The notes: generated by a model from the letters alone, not told the origin. Shown: positions 12,447 to 24,749, counted from the first letter of the stretch. The stretch is DNA of 64,000 nt from Pyronema omphalodes (GCA_024516155.1 JAJJXM010000003.1:1488001-1552000); one strand, 5' to 3'. Numbers and translations are program-made.

Positions 12447-13012
12447 TTGCTGGGATTCCAGGATGGCTGGGCACTGGCCACTGGCTGGAATCCCCGTCAA
12501 GTCTCATTTTCATTTTGTTAGGGTGCATTTTCCGAGCAACGAGGTCTCGAAGCGAGCGAGCGAGCGAAGGAGGGTGGGAGGGATAAAAAAAGGTACCGCA
12601 CATACCCGGGGAAAAATATATTACAGTTGACGTTCCCGCGTGAGTTTAAGGAATCTTCTTTTTTTTTTCTTTCTTTCTTTCTTTCTTTTCTGCTTTTCTG
12701 GCTTCTCTTGCTTCTCTTGCTTCTCTTGCTTTGTGGATTTCATCGGCTAAGGTTTATGATATAATAGCTGATATTATAACATCTTTATCAGCTTCAATAT
12801 CGGATTCAGCATCAGCATCAGCATCAGCATCAGCAAGCATCAGCATCAGCATACTTTGCGCGTCAAACTTACGGATACCTTCCTTACCTTTATAACACCT
12901 ACGACTACCTGCGCTCACTCCGACTGGACGGTACTCACCACGCCGACATATCTCGCATTAAAAACAACCCACGAAATTCCTCCCCCGTGCCATCGTCCAC
13001 ACCATCGCCCCA

Positions 13013-13805
13013 ATGCTCCTCCTCCTCGCCCTTCTACTATCCCCAGCAACCAGCACCCCATTACCACCACCATCTCTGTAAGCCCTCCTCTCCACAAACC
13101 CACACAGCTCTAACCAAACCCCCCAGGCAGCGGCGCGACGACGAAGACCCCGACGACGACCCCGACGACAAAGACGACAACCACCAACTCGCCATAATCA
13201 TCAGTTGTTCCTTAGTCGGCATCCTTATCTTCGGCGCTGTGATAATGTACACCTTTTTCTTTTTCCGACGACGGCGACAGACCGGAATACAAGGGTCCAT
13301 ACCCTCTTCTTCCCATAATGATAATGATAACGAGAAGAAACAATCACCCTCCTCCCCCCGCGATAACGATGCCGGCATATCCCAGACACAATGTTCCTGG
13401 TGCTACATATCCGACCAAGGCCTCTGTAAATGGTGTTCCGGCGAAGCATCGGATGACGAGGATGTCACATATAAACGCAGCGAGCAAACGGGGTTGTTTT
13501 TGAAGGATACGAAACATAATGGGTGGAGAAGCGCGATTATGGATGGGATGCCGAGTGCGAGGGGGAGTGTGGCGCCTTCGGTTTCAGGGGCTAGTACGCC
13601 TGCGCCTGTGATCATGGGAAGAGAGGGAAGAGAGGGAAGAGATGGGAGGTGTATACCCCAGATGCAGCAGATGGTGGTGGATACACAGATACAGACACAG
13701 ACACAGGTACTGGGGAAACGGAGTTTTCGGCCGGGCGGGATTTATGAAGTACAACCAAGCGGGGTTTCGGTACCGGAGAAGGCGGTGGTTAGGGGTTGGG
13801 AGTAG
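13013..13805 (+). CDS. Small type I single-pass membrane protein with cytoplasmic CxxC pair; function unknown
   Basis: Two exons, 13013-13077 and 13127-13805, give 247 residues. Exon 1 encodes a clear signal peptide, MLLLLALLLSPATS, and joins in phase across a 49-nt intron (GTAAG donor, CTCTAACC branch, CCCCCAG acceptor). The mature protein would have a very short, acidic outer segment (DDEDPDDDPDDKDDN), one transmembrane helix (about 43-68) and an RRRR stop-transfer stretch at 69-72, so the C terminus should face the cytosol. The tail is low-complexity apart from CSWC-x7-CKWC at residues 111-125, which could bind a metal. Some tail sequence (QIQTQTQ) looks like expanded microsatellite. It is flanked by tandem repeats on both sides. 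I know no family for it; membrane sensors and Mid2/Wsc-like proteins share the topology but have larger ectodomains. Confidence 0.6.
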
Positions 13806-14980
13806 GCTTGATTGGAGGGGGATGTTGATGGGTTATGGGTTATGTGATTCTTGCTGTGGATTACGGATAAGGATAAGGATTACGGATAAGGATTAGGATG
13901 TGCCTATGGCTATGGCTATGGATATGGCTATGGCTATGGATATGGATATGGCTATGGATAATGATGATGATGACGATGATGATGCGGAACAGGATTAAGG
14001 ATTAAGGATTAAGGATTAAGGACGAATTACGATCACGATGACACAACGGGCTTCAAGGGAGGGAGGGAGTTGAAGACTCGGAGTTCTTTCAGCGTCTCGA
14101 TGGCACAGGAAAATCCTGTAGCTGGAGCTGTAGCTGGAGCCAGACAAGCCGCAGTGCAGTGCCGCACCGCAGTGCCGCAGTGCAGTGCAAACTTTGCACA
14201 GTTTAATTTGGCGTAGTGTAGCGGGGTGTAGTGTGGCGGGGTGTGGCGGGGTGTGGCGGGGTGTTGAAGCCGACGATAGTCGCCGATGGTAGTCGCACTG
14301 TCGCCGATGGTACATATAGTCGCACTGCCGCACTGTCGCACTGCCGCACTGTCGCCGACCGACTCCGACGCCGAACCCGACTACGGTGGTATCCGTAGGG
14401 TAGTTTATCGGACTTAACCGGCCACTTCGAATGCGCTTGTTATGGCCGGCCTGAATATGACATCTGTAGTACTTGCTTAGTGCTTAGTTCAGGTACAGAC
14501 AGGTACAGTTAGGTACAGCAGCGGATCAGGTACCTACATAGAACCACGCCATCCTTCATCTTCGGCGTCACCATCCATCGGGTTCATCGGGGTCACCAAC
14601 CATCATCCAAGAGATACCCCTAATAAACCCAAGCTCTTTTGGAGTTACGTTTCATCCGGAATATGACACCATAACTCAAGAGGAAACAAAGTCAGGGGGA
14701 GGGGGGCAACAGTAGCAGTAGCAGTAGCAGTAGCAGTAGCAGTAGCAGTAGCAGTTTCAGCGAGCGGCGAGTTTGGACAGTTTTGTGATGATTATGATTA
14801 TCGAGGATGATTATCGAGGATGATTATCGAGGATGATTATGATTATCGAGGATGCTGGGATGCTGGGATGCTGGGATGCTAGGATGGGATCAGTTGCTGT
14901 GCGGAAAAAATGTCGGGATGTCAGGATGTCAGGATTGTGATATGAGGATTGTGATATAGATGAGACTGAGAGGCGGGGTA

Positions 14981-15075
14981 TTGGTGATTGGTGATTGGTG
15001 ATTGGTGATTGGTGATTGGTGATTGGTGATTGGTGATTGGTGATTGGTGATTGGTGATTGGTGATTGGTGATTGG
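14981..15075. repeat. (TTGGTGA)n, 7-bp minisatellite
   Basis: About 13.5 perfect copies of TTGGTGA. It is followed directly by a degenerate block of GGAATGG/TTTTTGGGATGG motifs to about 15240. Non-coding. Confidence 0.95.
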
Positions 15076-15515
15076 AGGTTGGAGGTTGGAAATGGAATGG
15101 AAATGTCTTTTTGGGATGGGATGGAATGGCTTTTTGGGGGTTGGAAATGGAATGGAATGCCTTTTTGGGATGTCTTTGGCAATGGCTTTCTGGGGATGGG
15201 ATGGAATGGAATGCCTTTTTGGGATGGGATGGGATGCCTTTTTTTTCTTTTTGGAAATGAATTTTTCTTTTTTTCTTTTGTGAGGGTTTGATTGATTCAA
15301 GGTTTTAAAGTTTGGTTGGAAAGATTACTGGATTACTGGATTACTGGATTACTGGATTAAATGCTTGGTTTGCGGGAATACACCGTGACCACCATGACTA
15401 CCGTGACTACCGTGATCACCGTGATCACCGTGATTACCCTGACTACAGTCCCGTGACCACCATGACCACCGTGACTATGTACCGTGACTACAGTCCCGTG
15501 ATCTATATCATGTTT

Positions 15516-15850
15516 CGTTTTTCAGTTTTTCAGTTTTTCAGTTTTTCAGTTTTTCAGTTTTTCAGTTTTTCAGTTTTTCAGTTTTTCAGTTTTTCAGTTT
15601 TTCAGTTTTTCAGTTTTTCAGTTTTTCAGTTTTTGCTGTTTTTGCTGTTTTTGCTGTTTTTCAGTTTTTCAGTTTTTGCTGTTTTTTCTGTTTTTCAGTT
15701 TTTCAGTTTTTCAGTTTTTCAGTTTTTCAGTTTTTCAGTTTTTCAGTTTTTCAGTTTTTCAGTTTTTCAGTTTTTCAGTTTTTCAGTTTTTCAGTTTTTC
15801 AGTTTTTCAGTTTTTCAGTTTTTCAGTTTTTCAGTTTTTCAGTTTTTCTG
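15516..15850. repeat. (TTTTTCAG)n, 8-bp minisatellite of ~40 copies
   Basis: Around forty copies of TTTTTCAG over 335 bp, broken in the middle by a short run of TTTTTGCTG variants (about 15630-15690) and again at the end. Because 8 is not a multiple of 3 the repeat reads through as a 24-nt period (FSFSVFQF) in an open frame. That frame has no start context or flanking domain, so I treat it as an artefact. Confidence 0.95.
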
Positions 15851-16436
15851 TTTTTGCTGTTTTCTGCTACATATATACGAACAGGATCATATCATCGTTG
15901 TGTATACAGTGGTACATATACAGTATATGCTTTCTTTGTTTACTGAAAGGAGTTTACTGAAACGACATGGTCTGGTCGGCAGATTATGGTTATGGTTATG
16001 CAGATTATGGTTATGGTTATGGTTATGCAGAATCTGCAGAATATTTAGCTACATATGTACTAGCTGCGACTGCGATTGGGATTGGGATTGGTATTGGGAT
16101 TGGGCTTGATACCAGTAACCAGGTAGCAGTAACCAGTAACCAGTAACCAGGTAGCAGGGCATGTAAGTACAGACTACAGACTACAGACTACAGACTACAG
16201 ACTACAGTCGAGGTACATATACATAGGTACATAGGTACAGAATGCATATATAATATACATTTACACTGGATGTTATATGTAAGCTGTGATGTTGGTGTGT
16301 TATTGCGTACGTACTAGTCATACTAGTCATAGATAGGCTCGTAGGCTCATAGCAGCTAGCTAGGTAGCTAGGTGGTTTGCAGTGAGATATATACTGTGAT
16401 ATAAATGCGTGATGTTACTCCGCTGGCTGGTTGATG

Positions 16437-16471
<35 letters not shown>

Positions 16472-16582
16472 CTGAATGAAGTTTTAAGTACCTGTGTTCG
16501 TGGATTCGTGGATTTGTGGATTTGTGGAATTGTGTCCCCAGCTAGGAACTGATGGTTTGGCTGCGTAGGTATGGTAGGGTAG

Positions 16583-16623
<41 letters not shown>

Positions 16624-17040
16624 CATCCATCCTGTATGAGCTCCATGAACATATTCCCCCGCATAGCAACAAACCCGACAACCCTCATGTTTCATCTCAC
16701 TATCTCCCCCTCGCTACATCGTCATCGTCATCGTCATCGTAATCATCATCATCCAAACGAAAATAGTTACGAAACCACAACCATATATTGGTTGATGCAA
16801 ATTGCAATAGAAGATTTATAGATTTATAGATTTTATAAATAAATAAGCTTTGGTAGGTATATTAAACAGATAAGCTTTGGTACCTCTATTTAAACTTGAA
16901 AAAAAGGACTGTGATGCGGGGGTGATGAATGTGTTGTATCATGTGTGAGGAAACAGGGTTTTTTTGCCTTGGGCTTTGGGATTGGGATTCGGTTTGGGTT
17001 TGGCTTTTCTCTTGTTTGGTGATAAGTTGTTTAAGTTATT

Positions 17041-17135
17041 TAGTGATTGTGATTGTGATTGTGATTGTGATTGTGATTGTGATTGTGATTGTGATTGTGA
17101 TTGTGATTGTGATTGTGATTGTGATTGTGATTGTG
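17041..17135. repeat. (GTGATT)n hexamer array
   Basis: About 15 perfect copies of GTGATT, grading into GTGGTT/GTGGAT/GTGGCT variants up to about 17175. The array is non-coding and very pure in its core. Confidence 0.95.
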
Positions 17136-18597
17136 GTTGTGGATGAGGCTGTGGCTGTGGATGTGGCGGTGGATGAGTATACAGTAAAGCCAGTAGAGAG
17201 GCTACATAGCCGCTATATAGAGCTAGAGCTACATGTAGAGCTAGTAATGCTGCTGCTACATCACGGCGTTGAATCTAGATAAGCGGCAGACCTCGGACGA
17301 GAGTAACGGATCGAGAACAAGGGATCGATAGTTAGTTATCATAGCAGGATTTGCAGTTTGCTACATATATAGTACTATTTATTGCTGAAGGGAATCATTT
17401 CTGGAGACGACGTAGCGGGTAAGGGGGTAATGTGGGATTTTTATTGTTATGGATTGATGGATTGATGGATTGATGGATTGATGGATTGATGGATTGGTGG
17501 ATAGTGTATGCCAATGATACATGTAGGAGTCCTGGTGATTAATCATCAATCTTGTCTGTGCCTCGGGCGGCTACTTGCTGGATGGTGGATGCTGGATGGT
17601 GAATTTGGGTTTGGGTTTGGATTTGGGTTTGTAACGAGGTTGAAGCTGAGGACTGAGGACTGAGGACTGAGGACTTCGGGCTGATGACTTCACGCAACCT
17701 ATAACTATGTATGCCTGCGTGTAATTTCCCAGGACATGTAATCATACATACATAACCATTGCTAAGGATGTCCAATCCTCCTTAATCTGACTTCCTGAAC
17801 TCAGCCTGAGTATCGATCACCAGCTACAAAATCATTTTCTGACTTGGGACTTCGCAGTCTTCCTTGCGCTGAGTATTCCTAATGGCGCTGGAACGCCCTG
17901 TCTGCTGGTCAAGATATCATGTTTAAAGTTTAAACTGCAGCATTCAACACCATCAAGGAGAGATCCGGGATTTGGAGTAGCTTGTAGATGATATTATGCT
18001 ATAACTAGGGATTTTAAGGCTTTGGGAATAGAATGTAGACTCTATTGGACCCTTGGTAGCCTGATTTCCTGCAACTCACGATTCACGGACTTGCGCTGCG
18101 CTTGGTATTTTCATGGTGCAGGAACCTCGGCTTCTTCCGACTTGAGAATTAAATGGCTCTACATATAATACACAGACTTTCGGCGTTTGTAACTGGTGTC
18201 AAGGCGTTTGAGGAGGTTGAAATGGCTTGATCTGGAAGTGCGCATGCATACATTGTAAGTGAGGGATATCGCTTATCCAATAGGCGATAATGAATCCTTT
18301 GTGCACGTATTGGAGATATCACGTAGGTATCAAGTAGGAATGCGGCACTGGCGCGCTAGCTATAGGTAGGGCTTGGGCATGAATTACTGGGATACCCAGA
18401 CGTTCATCGATTGGTAAATGAGCAGTACAAGTCACGTGGTGATATAAAGTACATTAGTTTTGATCAAGAGGACGGTATTTGTTGTTTTGATTTAATTTCT
18501 ATGGTAAGAACATCTTTCTCAAGTCATACCTGATATCGATATAATGAAACTCAAACCACTAAACAAACTCAATTAGCATTTCACTCTCGTCTCCTTC

Positions 18598-19689
18598 TCA
18601 GCAGTTAGACTCACCATCGACATGTCTCTCCTCATTCCTCTTCACCACCTGTACTTTATCGCCCCTTCTGATCTTCGCCCCAAACCTATCACAAATACAA
18701 TACCTCCCAAAGCACGGCTTATAATTAAAATGCGGCTGAATCCTTCTATCCTTCATCATCTTTTTATAAATCTGTTCCTCAGTGGGTGCTTGTTTCCCCG
18801 TTTGGTAATCCACATTAATACTCAAACACCTCGCCGTATTAAACGTACAATCAAACTTCACCTCCTCCTCCTTTTCTCCCACCCGGATCTCGGTCCAGAA
18901 CTCCTCGTCATATGCGGGTGTGTCAGAGGGAACTGTAATGTGGATATTGGGCCGGAACTTAGTGATATCGAATGAGCCCCCTGAAACCATGTCGGAATCC
19001 GCAGGGAGACGAGAAGTGACATCGGATAGCGATGCGCTGGTGGTTAATAATATCGGCGCAACATCCATGAACCGGATCTTTTGAGGGTGTTTTATGAGAC
19101 CGTCCCCAGCAATTGAGGGGGTCAGAATAGGATGCGGATCACGGGGAGCTGCGATAAAGAGAAGCTTGATACTGGGATCGGAAAGGTATTTTTGGAAAAA
19201 TGCTGCGACATCAGAACCCATGTCGAAGCCGATAGTCGAGGTGGAGAAAAGGGTTATCGGGTAGGTTTTGGATAGCATATCCCGGAAGGGGGTGAGGGGG
19301 ATTGTGAGGGTTTCCGCCGGGTTGGAGGCATGCGCTACGATTAAGTTCTCGCCGTCTTCATGCAGTGCTGTGGAGAAGAGACATAGCTGATTATCTCTTA
19401 GCTTTGTAAATGGTTTTTGGTTATCAGAATAAGAACGTACCTCGCTGTTGGTCTTGATGGTCATAACTTCCGGTTCGTTTGGATTATCTTCGGGGAATTT
19501 TACAAGGACATATTGGCGATCATATTGCAGGCCGCATTCCATGATGGTGGCTTCTTCCACTGCGATCCCACGAAGGGACTTGATGGGGTAAATGTAGATC
19601 TGTAATTACATAATCAGCTGCAATTTCTTTTGCGCATTAACGACCGTCGATTATGGTCGGGGATACATACAGACCTCTGAGATCTCCAT
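18598..19689 (-). CDS. MOSC-domain protein (mARC / YcbX-like molybdenum cofactor-binding family)
   Basis: The start lies in a 15-nt first exon (19689-19675, MEISE) that joins after a ~75-nt intron to exon 2 at 19599, giving MEISEIYIYPIKSLRGIA, the beta-barrel N terminus of MOSC proteins. A second, in-frame 54-nt intron is likely at 19440-19387 (GTACGT donor, CTGATAAC branch, AATCAG acceptor); removing it joins TIKTNSE to LCLFSTALHEDG, which fits the family. With both introns removed the product has 320 residues. The C-terminal MOSC domain shows the family's TARCLSINVDYQTG motif with the conserved Cys and PCFGRYC near the end. Relatives bind the molybdenum cofactor and reduce N-hydroxylated compounds or act in sulfur transfer. 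No mitochondrial signal is evident and no [2Fe-2S] domain follows. The first donor (GTCTGT) is unusual, so exon 1 is less certain than the rest. Confidence 0.8.
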
Positions 19690-22248
19690 ATTTGCTGTAT
19701 GTATTATCCTGAAGCTATTATCACCAGTGAGATGAAAATACAGATGAGCTCCATATGTTGGTGCGATGCTATCTTTATATTAACGATTAGGCTAGGGCTA
19801 GGCAGTCGCTCGTTTTAGCCTTATGGGGAAGGATCGGGATCCGAATTGCGGGGTATGGGCTAGGAACGGCAGATGCATCGGGCTTGTACATTTGTCACGA
19901 TCGGATGTCCGGCTATCTCGCCAAGACGTGATATGAAATGCTAGAAATATACAAGAAGAGCTGACTTCAATGGCTCGAAGGAGATAGAGTATCTAGAAAG
20001 ATTCAAGTAGAAATTGAATCGGTTTTTGTGTTCTTTTAGCCTGCGTGGATGATGTTACCGTCGCATAATTGCCGTCATCTAAAGGCCGCGAAGTCTAGAT
20101 CATTCGTACGAACGGCGGCCATCCGGGAGGACTTCCGTGGGAAAGACGTTTAATTATATTGAGACATGTAAACCCTCAGAAAGTAATAACCCTTAGTTAA
20201 CTCCCTTCCATCAGTCCTCACTTTCGGCAAGATCTTTGCATGTTCAAAGCGCCTTTTCCATAGAATAACTATAGATTCCGTGAACTACGTCGAGGCCTAT
20301 ATGTTAAGAATTGGCTCGTTGACGACCACTCTTATGATAGACAAAGATATCGCAATTCTGGGTACAAAAAGGCTGTATGCTGGACTATAAGTTTAGGGCT
20401 GGAGAAACTCGAGACCACTCTGAATCGACTATGTGAATTCCATAACCCACGATGCTGGAGGTGTACGTTCTTGGAGAACATAGTTTAAAGAAGAAGATAT
20501 GCGGCTCGAAAAAGTTTTATTCTCTTGTCAAAGATTCCAAGGCAAAGACATCTTTCATGATCAAGGAGGCCACCCGGGCTATTATTATACCAGAGACTAT
20601 AATAAAGGTTACTAATATCTCCGTTCTCCATTCTACAGTTTCATGGACAACGCATATCGTCTCCATGAACTTCCCAATCGAAAAACCAATTCCTCAGAAT
20701 ATTTTCCAATTTTACAACCACCTACTGCAAAAAAGTCTCTGATGCCCTCGAAAAGCTTACCTATGACTTTGCAGCATACAGCGACAGGAGAGAATCAGGC
20801 ACCTTCATCACCCATCACCCGGCCAGTACATCGACAAACTGAAAATCAAATCAAATCCCCTCTAATGGTATACTGAATATCCCTGCAGGACGAAACACTT
20901 AATACAATTCGAAATGTATTAAACGAATGAAGAATTCAAAACGTCCCAGCGAATCATAATTCTGTCGCCTGGTCAGGTAATAAACCTTCAGCATCGAGCA
21001 AACAGGGCTCCAAAATGTAACGACGAGAATGAAAACCAGCAGGAAGAAGAGAGGTGGCAACAGGCCCAAGAAATGAAGTACGCTCTGGGGCGGATCCCGG
21101 CGAGACTCCAAGGTAACAGCTGGAGCCTCGAAATGTAAATAGACTGTGGCATACGTCATAACCTTAAGGTTGGGAACGTTCAAGAAAATCAAATCAAATC
21201 ATATCAAAAACCTTCAGCATCATGGATCATCAATCATTATCAATTATCATGATCTGCCATGATTTGAAGTAATGCCCATACCGTGCGGAAAAATGAGTCA
21301 GAATATTATAATAAGGGGGTTTTATTATAGTGTATCAAACTTTGTGCTTCTTGCTTTTCCCGCATTGGCCTAAAAAGGCGGTCGGAAGTATGAGTAAATA
21401 AATAACTAAATAAGTAACTTTGTGCTTCAGGAAAGGAGCACTGGAGTTGGGTAGTCGTAACGGCTGTAGTAAAAGTAATCAGGTCGTAGTAGCGGGAGTT
21501 ACGAAATGTGATATCGTCATGATCTCTTCTGGAGCTCATTGTTTGGGGTTTCTTGTAACATGTTATATTAGTTACCTTGTTTTGTTTTCTGGCTGTTCAT
21601 TTTGTTGTTTCAAAGGCGGTGTGTGTTGCAATACTTGGAATTTTGGTTTGAAATACCGTCGCCGATTATGACCAATGGTTTATTCCACAGCTGTGGGCTA
21701 ATTACTTATGTTGAACTGTTGTTATAAAACACACGATGGGGTTGTGGGTGTCCGGAATTAGACAACGGGAATTCGGAAAAGCCTAGATTTGTTTGGTTTC
21801 AGCCGAAGACTTGCCATATGTCTTTGGTTAAGTTTCTTTTACCGATTACTAGGTGGTATATGTTGGATGGGGGTTCAAGCTGCGTTTCTCTTCTGCATGT
21901 TTTCAGAGATATTTTCAGAGGTATTTTTGAGTTAAATTTCGTCGGGCTGACAGTATCTCCTACGGCAGTTTATCTGAAGGTCTTTTAAAAGTTCCATGAG
22001 CATGTAGCCTATGTACCTGGAGTCCCTTCGCATATGAACAAAGATACTGGATAACCTGGGGTTCTGTCAGGCATACGTTATTCTTCAAAAATACCATCCC
22101 AGCTTTTCAACTTCTCCAAAATACGATTCCTTTATATTTTGAGAACTCCAAAGAAGTCATACGGTAGGGGATCGAGGTCCTCAGGCTTGGTATGTCATAT
22201 TTTACGCCAGTCGGACATTACTACACATTATCTATCCTCGAAGCTCCT
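19690..22248. other. Intergenic region, no recognisable gene
   Basis: Several ~80-100-codon open frames occur (for example 20452-20742 plus and 20899-21192 minus; the second has one hydrophobic stretch) but none has a family motif or splice context. I list no gene. The phrase AACCTTCAGCATC recurs at about 20980 and 21210, hinting at a short duplication. Confidence 0.5.
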
Positions 22249-24433
22249 TTAAAATGACTCCTCAATAACTTCACCCCGTCTATCCGACGGTGAGTATTCA
22301 ATCCATCTCGCTTTTCTCCTATTGGTAAACTTGCCCGGGTTCATGACATGACACCCCTCATAAGTGACTGTAAATGGCGCCGCAAATGGCTCAATAAGTA
22401 GCAACTATATCTTTTGTTAGCACTATCGCCATCACAGTAAGTGGGAATCCATACAGCACTCGGCAACGGATACAACCCCAAAGTATGTGCAAAATCCCAC
22501 AACACCGGTCTCTTATTCCCAGGAAACGGGCTCAAATAACCCTGATCCAGTATAGTTTTCACCAACTTCCTAGCAAGCTTCGTATCATCATCCACTTGTG
22601 TCGACGGTAGTTCTGGCTCGACCTCTGCGCCATCAACCTCCATTTCATCATCCTGCGCCGGTTTCGCAAACCGTATCTGTGTCCTCTGAAGTCTACCGAC
22701 AACATCATCACGGCAAACAACAACTTCAGAGGTGAAATATCCCAGCCGACATGGTGAAGAGGCGCATTTAACACGATTTGCAACGCGCTTTACGCGGTTG
22801 AGAAATACTTCTGGTACAGCCTTTCGTGGCCATGCTGCTGTGCTACCACCTGAGAATGCCGATGCCCAAGGGTCGTGATCACCTGGTACGAACAGAAGAG
22901 TAGAGTTCATGCATATCATGGGAAAATCTACCAGCAGCGAAGCAAGCGCATCAAAGTTCTCCTTGTAGCCACGGATAGCATTGTTGTCACCTGGTGCCAC
23001 CGGGACAGAGGAGAAGTTTCCAGAGAGGATAAAGAGCATGGGAGGTTCCTTGGAGTATCTTTCGAAAAGCTTTCTGAGAGCTTCTAGAGTCTTGGGTTGG
23101 TCAAGAGTGACTTCTCCAATGGCTACCCAGCGGATATGTGTCAAGGCAAGCTCAACTTTGCGCATCATACGTCCTTGCTGCCCTCCACCGTTTGGGGATG
23201 ACATATCCAAACTCACGCCATTTCCTAGGAAGTCTACGTGCCCGAAAATCTCCGCTGATACTTCTCTTCGTTCCGGGGGTGGAGATAAGGCTGTGTATAC
23301 TGTAAACCGTCCATCCTCTTCATAGACACCGTCTAGGATTACAAACATGCCAGGAACGAACCAGTTTGCATGTTCATCAGGGAGAGGCTGGGTGAGCCTT
23401 GTGTCTAGTTCGATTTCTCCGGTGTGGTCATAGAGTGATAGAATACCGGATGGAGAATATTGTAACATGCCAAAGAGGAGGAAGTTCTGGCCAGATCTTC
23501 CCAGCAGCGCAGAGATCGATGTAAGTTTGTAGAAAGATTTCGGTTTCGCATTGGATGATTTAGAATATGTCGGTGCTAGGAAGCTATCGTTTCGCAGAAT
23601 ACGGGAATGCAGGACATTATACCGAGTGCGGAAGAGGGTAGTTTTAGCCGTCGGTGGGGGAAATAAAGATGGCTTAGGCCCGCTGCAAGAAGGAATAAAT
23701 CAGCAACTGACATAATCGAGTCCGACGGAGGCTTTGGATAATGGTACCGCTCAAACGTCTTCTTGTTGATGCTATAAATCATCTTTGGCTGTTCAAATGC
23801 GTCCACAATTTTGAAAAACTCTGCAGGATCAACCGCATCTTCAATTTCCTCTCGTTCCGTTTCCGGTATCTCGGTGTCTTGTACACCACCCAGCAACATA
23901 CTGCTGGGAATATCACCACCATCAATGGATAATGTCGAGCTGGTCCGACTGAGAGGCGATCGCCCTGTTGCATCACCGCCTGGCACATCCATCCCCTTCA
24001 ACACAGCTTTGAGCGCTTCACCACCGTCGACTAGGATTTTTCCAGCTGTCTCGGTCCGTTTCCATCTCCTCGCAACTTCATCGAGTAGCTTCTCTCCTGA
24101 TCCCGAGTCTCGCCATTCCGCTCCGCAACGACGGCCGATGAATTGACATAATAGAGTCAGAGCGTCGGATTTGAGAGTGAGGTTGTGCTTCTTGGTAAAA
24201 ACTCGAAAGGCAATAGGTCGAAGAACGGAAGGTGGAATGTCGACAGCAAGTGATCTCGGTGCAGGTCTTTCTACCGGAGCTGGCGAGCTTCTCACAGGAG
24301 TTGATCTTGCAAGGGGTTCGAACGGGTCGCTGGAGATCTGACTTGACGCAGCAGCGACGGGGGCCGACGGAGCGCGACGAAGGAACGTAGTAAGGGAAGT
24401 TTTATTTTTCGGATTCGGCTGTACTGGCGGCAT
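22249..24433 (-). CDS. DPB2: DNA polymerase epsilon subunit B (Dpb2)
   Basis: Three exons: 24433-23727, 23682-22455 and 22404-22249, for 696 residues. Dpb2 is the essential second subunit of the leading-strand polymerase epsilon and links it to the CMG helicase through GINS. The order is an N-terminal helical domain (about 75-150), an OB fold, and an inactive calcineurin-like phosphoesterase domain with LFILSGNFSS (about 452) and VPGDHDPW (501-508). Intron 2 is 50 nt with a GTATGG donor and a GTGCTAACA branch. Skipping it recovers the conserved C terminus TVTYEGCHVMNPG, whereas reading through it ends in unrelated sequence. Intron 1 (44 nt) is needed to join the KPP stretch to the PSLFPPPTAKTTLF segment; its donor, GTCGGA, is non-consensus but the phase is right. 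The gene diverges from the NASP gene across 316 bp. Confidence 0.92.
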
Positions 24434-24749
24434 TGTTGTATTAATTTATATCGTTAATCGTAAGTTAAAGACCGTGAGGTATTGAAAATTCGCCGATTTG
24501 CGTTATTTGCAACGCGCTTCGGACACGGGATACGCGTAAATCACCACTCATTGTTAATTACGCGTGTTATCTTATCGATCGCATCATGTGATGCGCGTCC
24601 CGTCACGTTAATCCGTATGGTCCATTTACATTTGAGGAAAGTCGCGTCTGTCCTTTTTCTCTTCATTTCGCGAACACCTGACGATTGATCAATCCACGTC
24701 ACCCGGTCCCCAAATTTACACTCGTTCGATAACCACATCTGCAATTATA
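24434..24749. promoter_or_regulatory. Shared divergent promoter of DPB2 and the NASP gene, with two MCB boxes
   Basis: The 316 bp between the two start codons hold two perfect ACGCGT boxes, at 24532-24537 and 24560-24565, 22 bp apart edge to edge. They are about 100-130 bp from the DPB2 start and 185-218 bp from the NASP start. Several more GCGCGT/CGCGTC-like near matches lie nearby. MBF-type control of both a replication factor and a histone chaperone at G1/S is a reasonable inference. Confidence 0.55.

Larger units (their letters stand above)
7900..13012. other. Repeat-rich non-coding belt, left part
   Basis: No convincing gene. The interval is packed with short tandem repeats of many unit sizes: ATAC/TATG tracts (7760-8450), GCTTCGCTAC (8640-8680), TGTATGTTA (9825-9860), TCCTGAG (10630-10659), ACCACCACCAGT (11158-11213), AAGCAGAC (12010-12110), TATCGTACCG (12335-12372), TTTC (12668-12688) and CATCAG (12794-12851). 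Open frames here are by-products of the repeats. Confidence 0.65.
13806..18597. other. Repeat-rich non-coding belt, right part
   Basis: No gene is recognisable. Further tandem repeats: GGATAAGGATTAC/GGATTAA (13860-14022), GGCTATGGATAT (13905-13965), GCCGCACTG (14145-14355), AGTAGC (14711-14753), GATTATCGAGGAT (14785-14850), ATTACTGG (15324-15360), CCGTGACTA (15385-15500), AGACTAC (16170-16205), GATAGTA (16437-16468), CTAT (16583-16622), ATGGATTG (17449-17497) and GAGGACT (17645-17672). From 17700 to 18597 the sequence becomes ordinary unique intergenic DNA. Confidence 0.65.

Noticed and set aside
13990..14022. GGATTAAGGATTAAGG as a telomere relic
   Set aside because: The unit is GGATTAA, not TTAGGG, and it sits among many unrelated microsatellites.
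15312..16109. Long open frame of FSFSVFQF repeats (265 codons)
   Set aside because: It is a read-through of the (TTTTTCAG)n array. No start context, splice sites or non-repeat domain support it.
20899..21192. 97-codon minus-strand frame with a hydrophobic stretch
   Set aside because: No signal, family or transcript feature; one hydrophobic run alone is weak evidence.
22341..22454. Continuous reading of DPB2 through 22454 to a stop at 22341
   Set aside because: It ignores a GTATGG / GTGCTAACA / ATATAG intron; splicing it out restores the conserved TVTYEGCHVMNPG C terminus.
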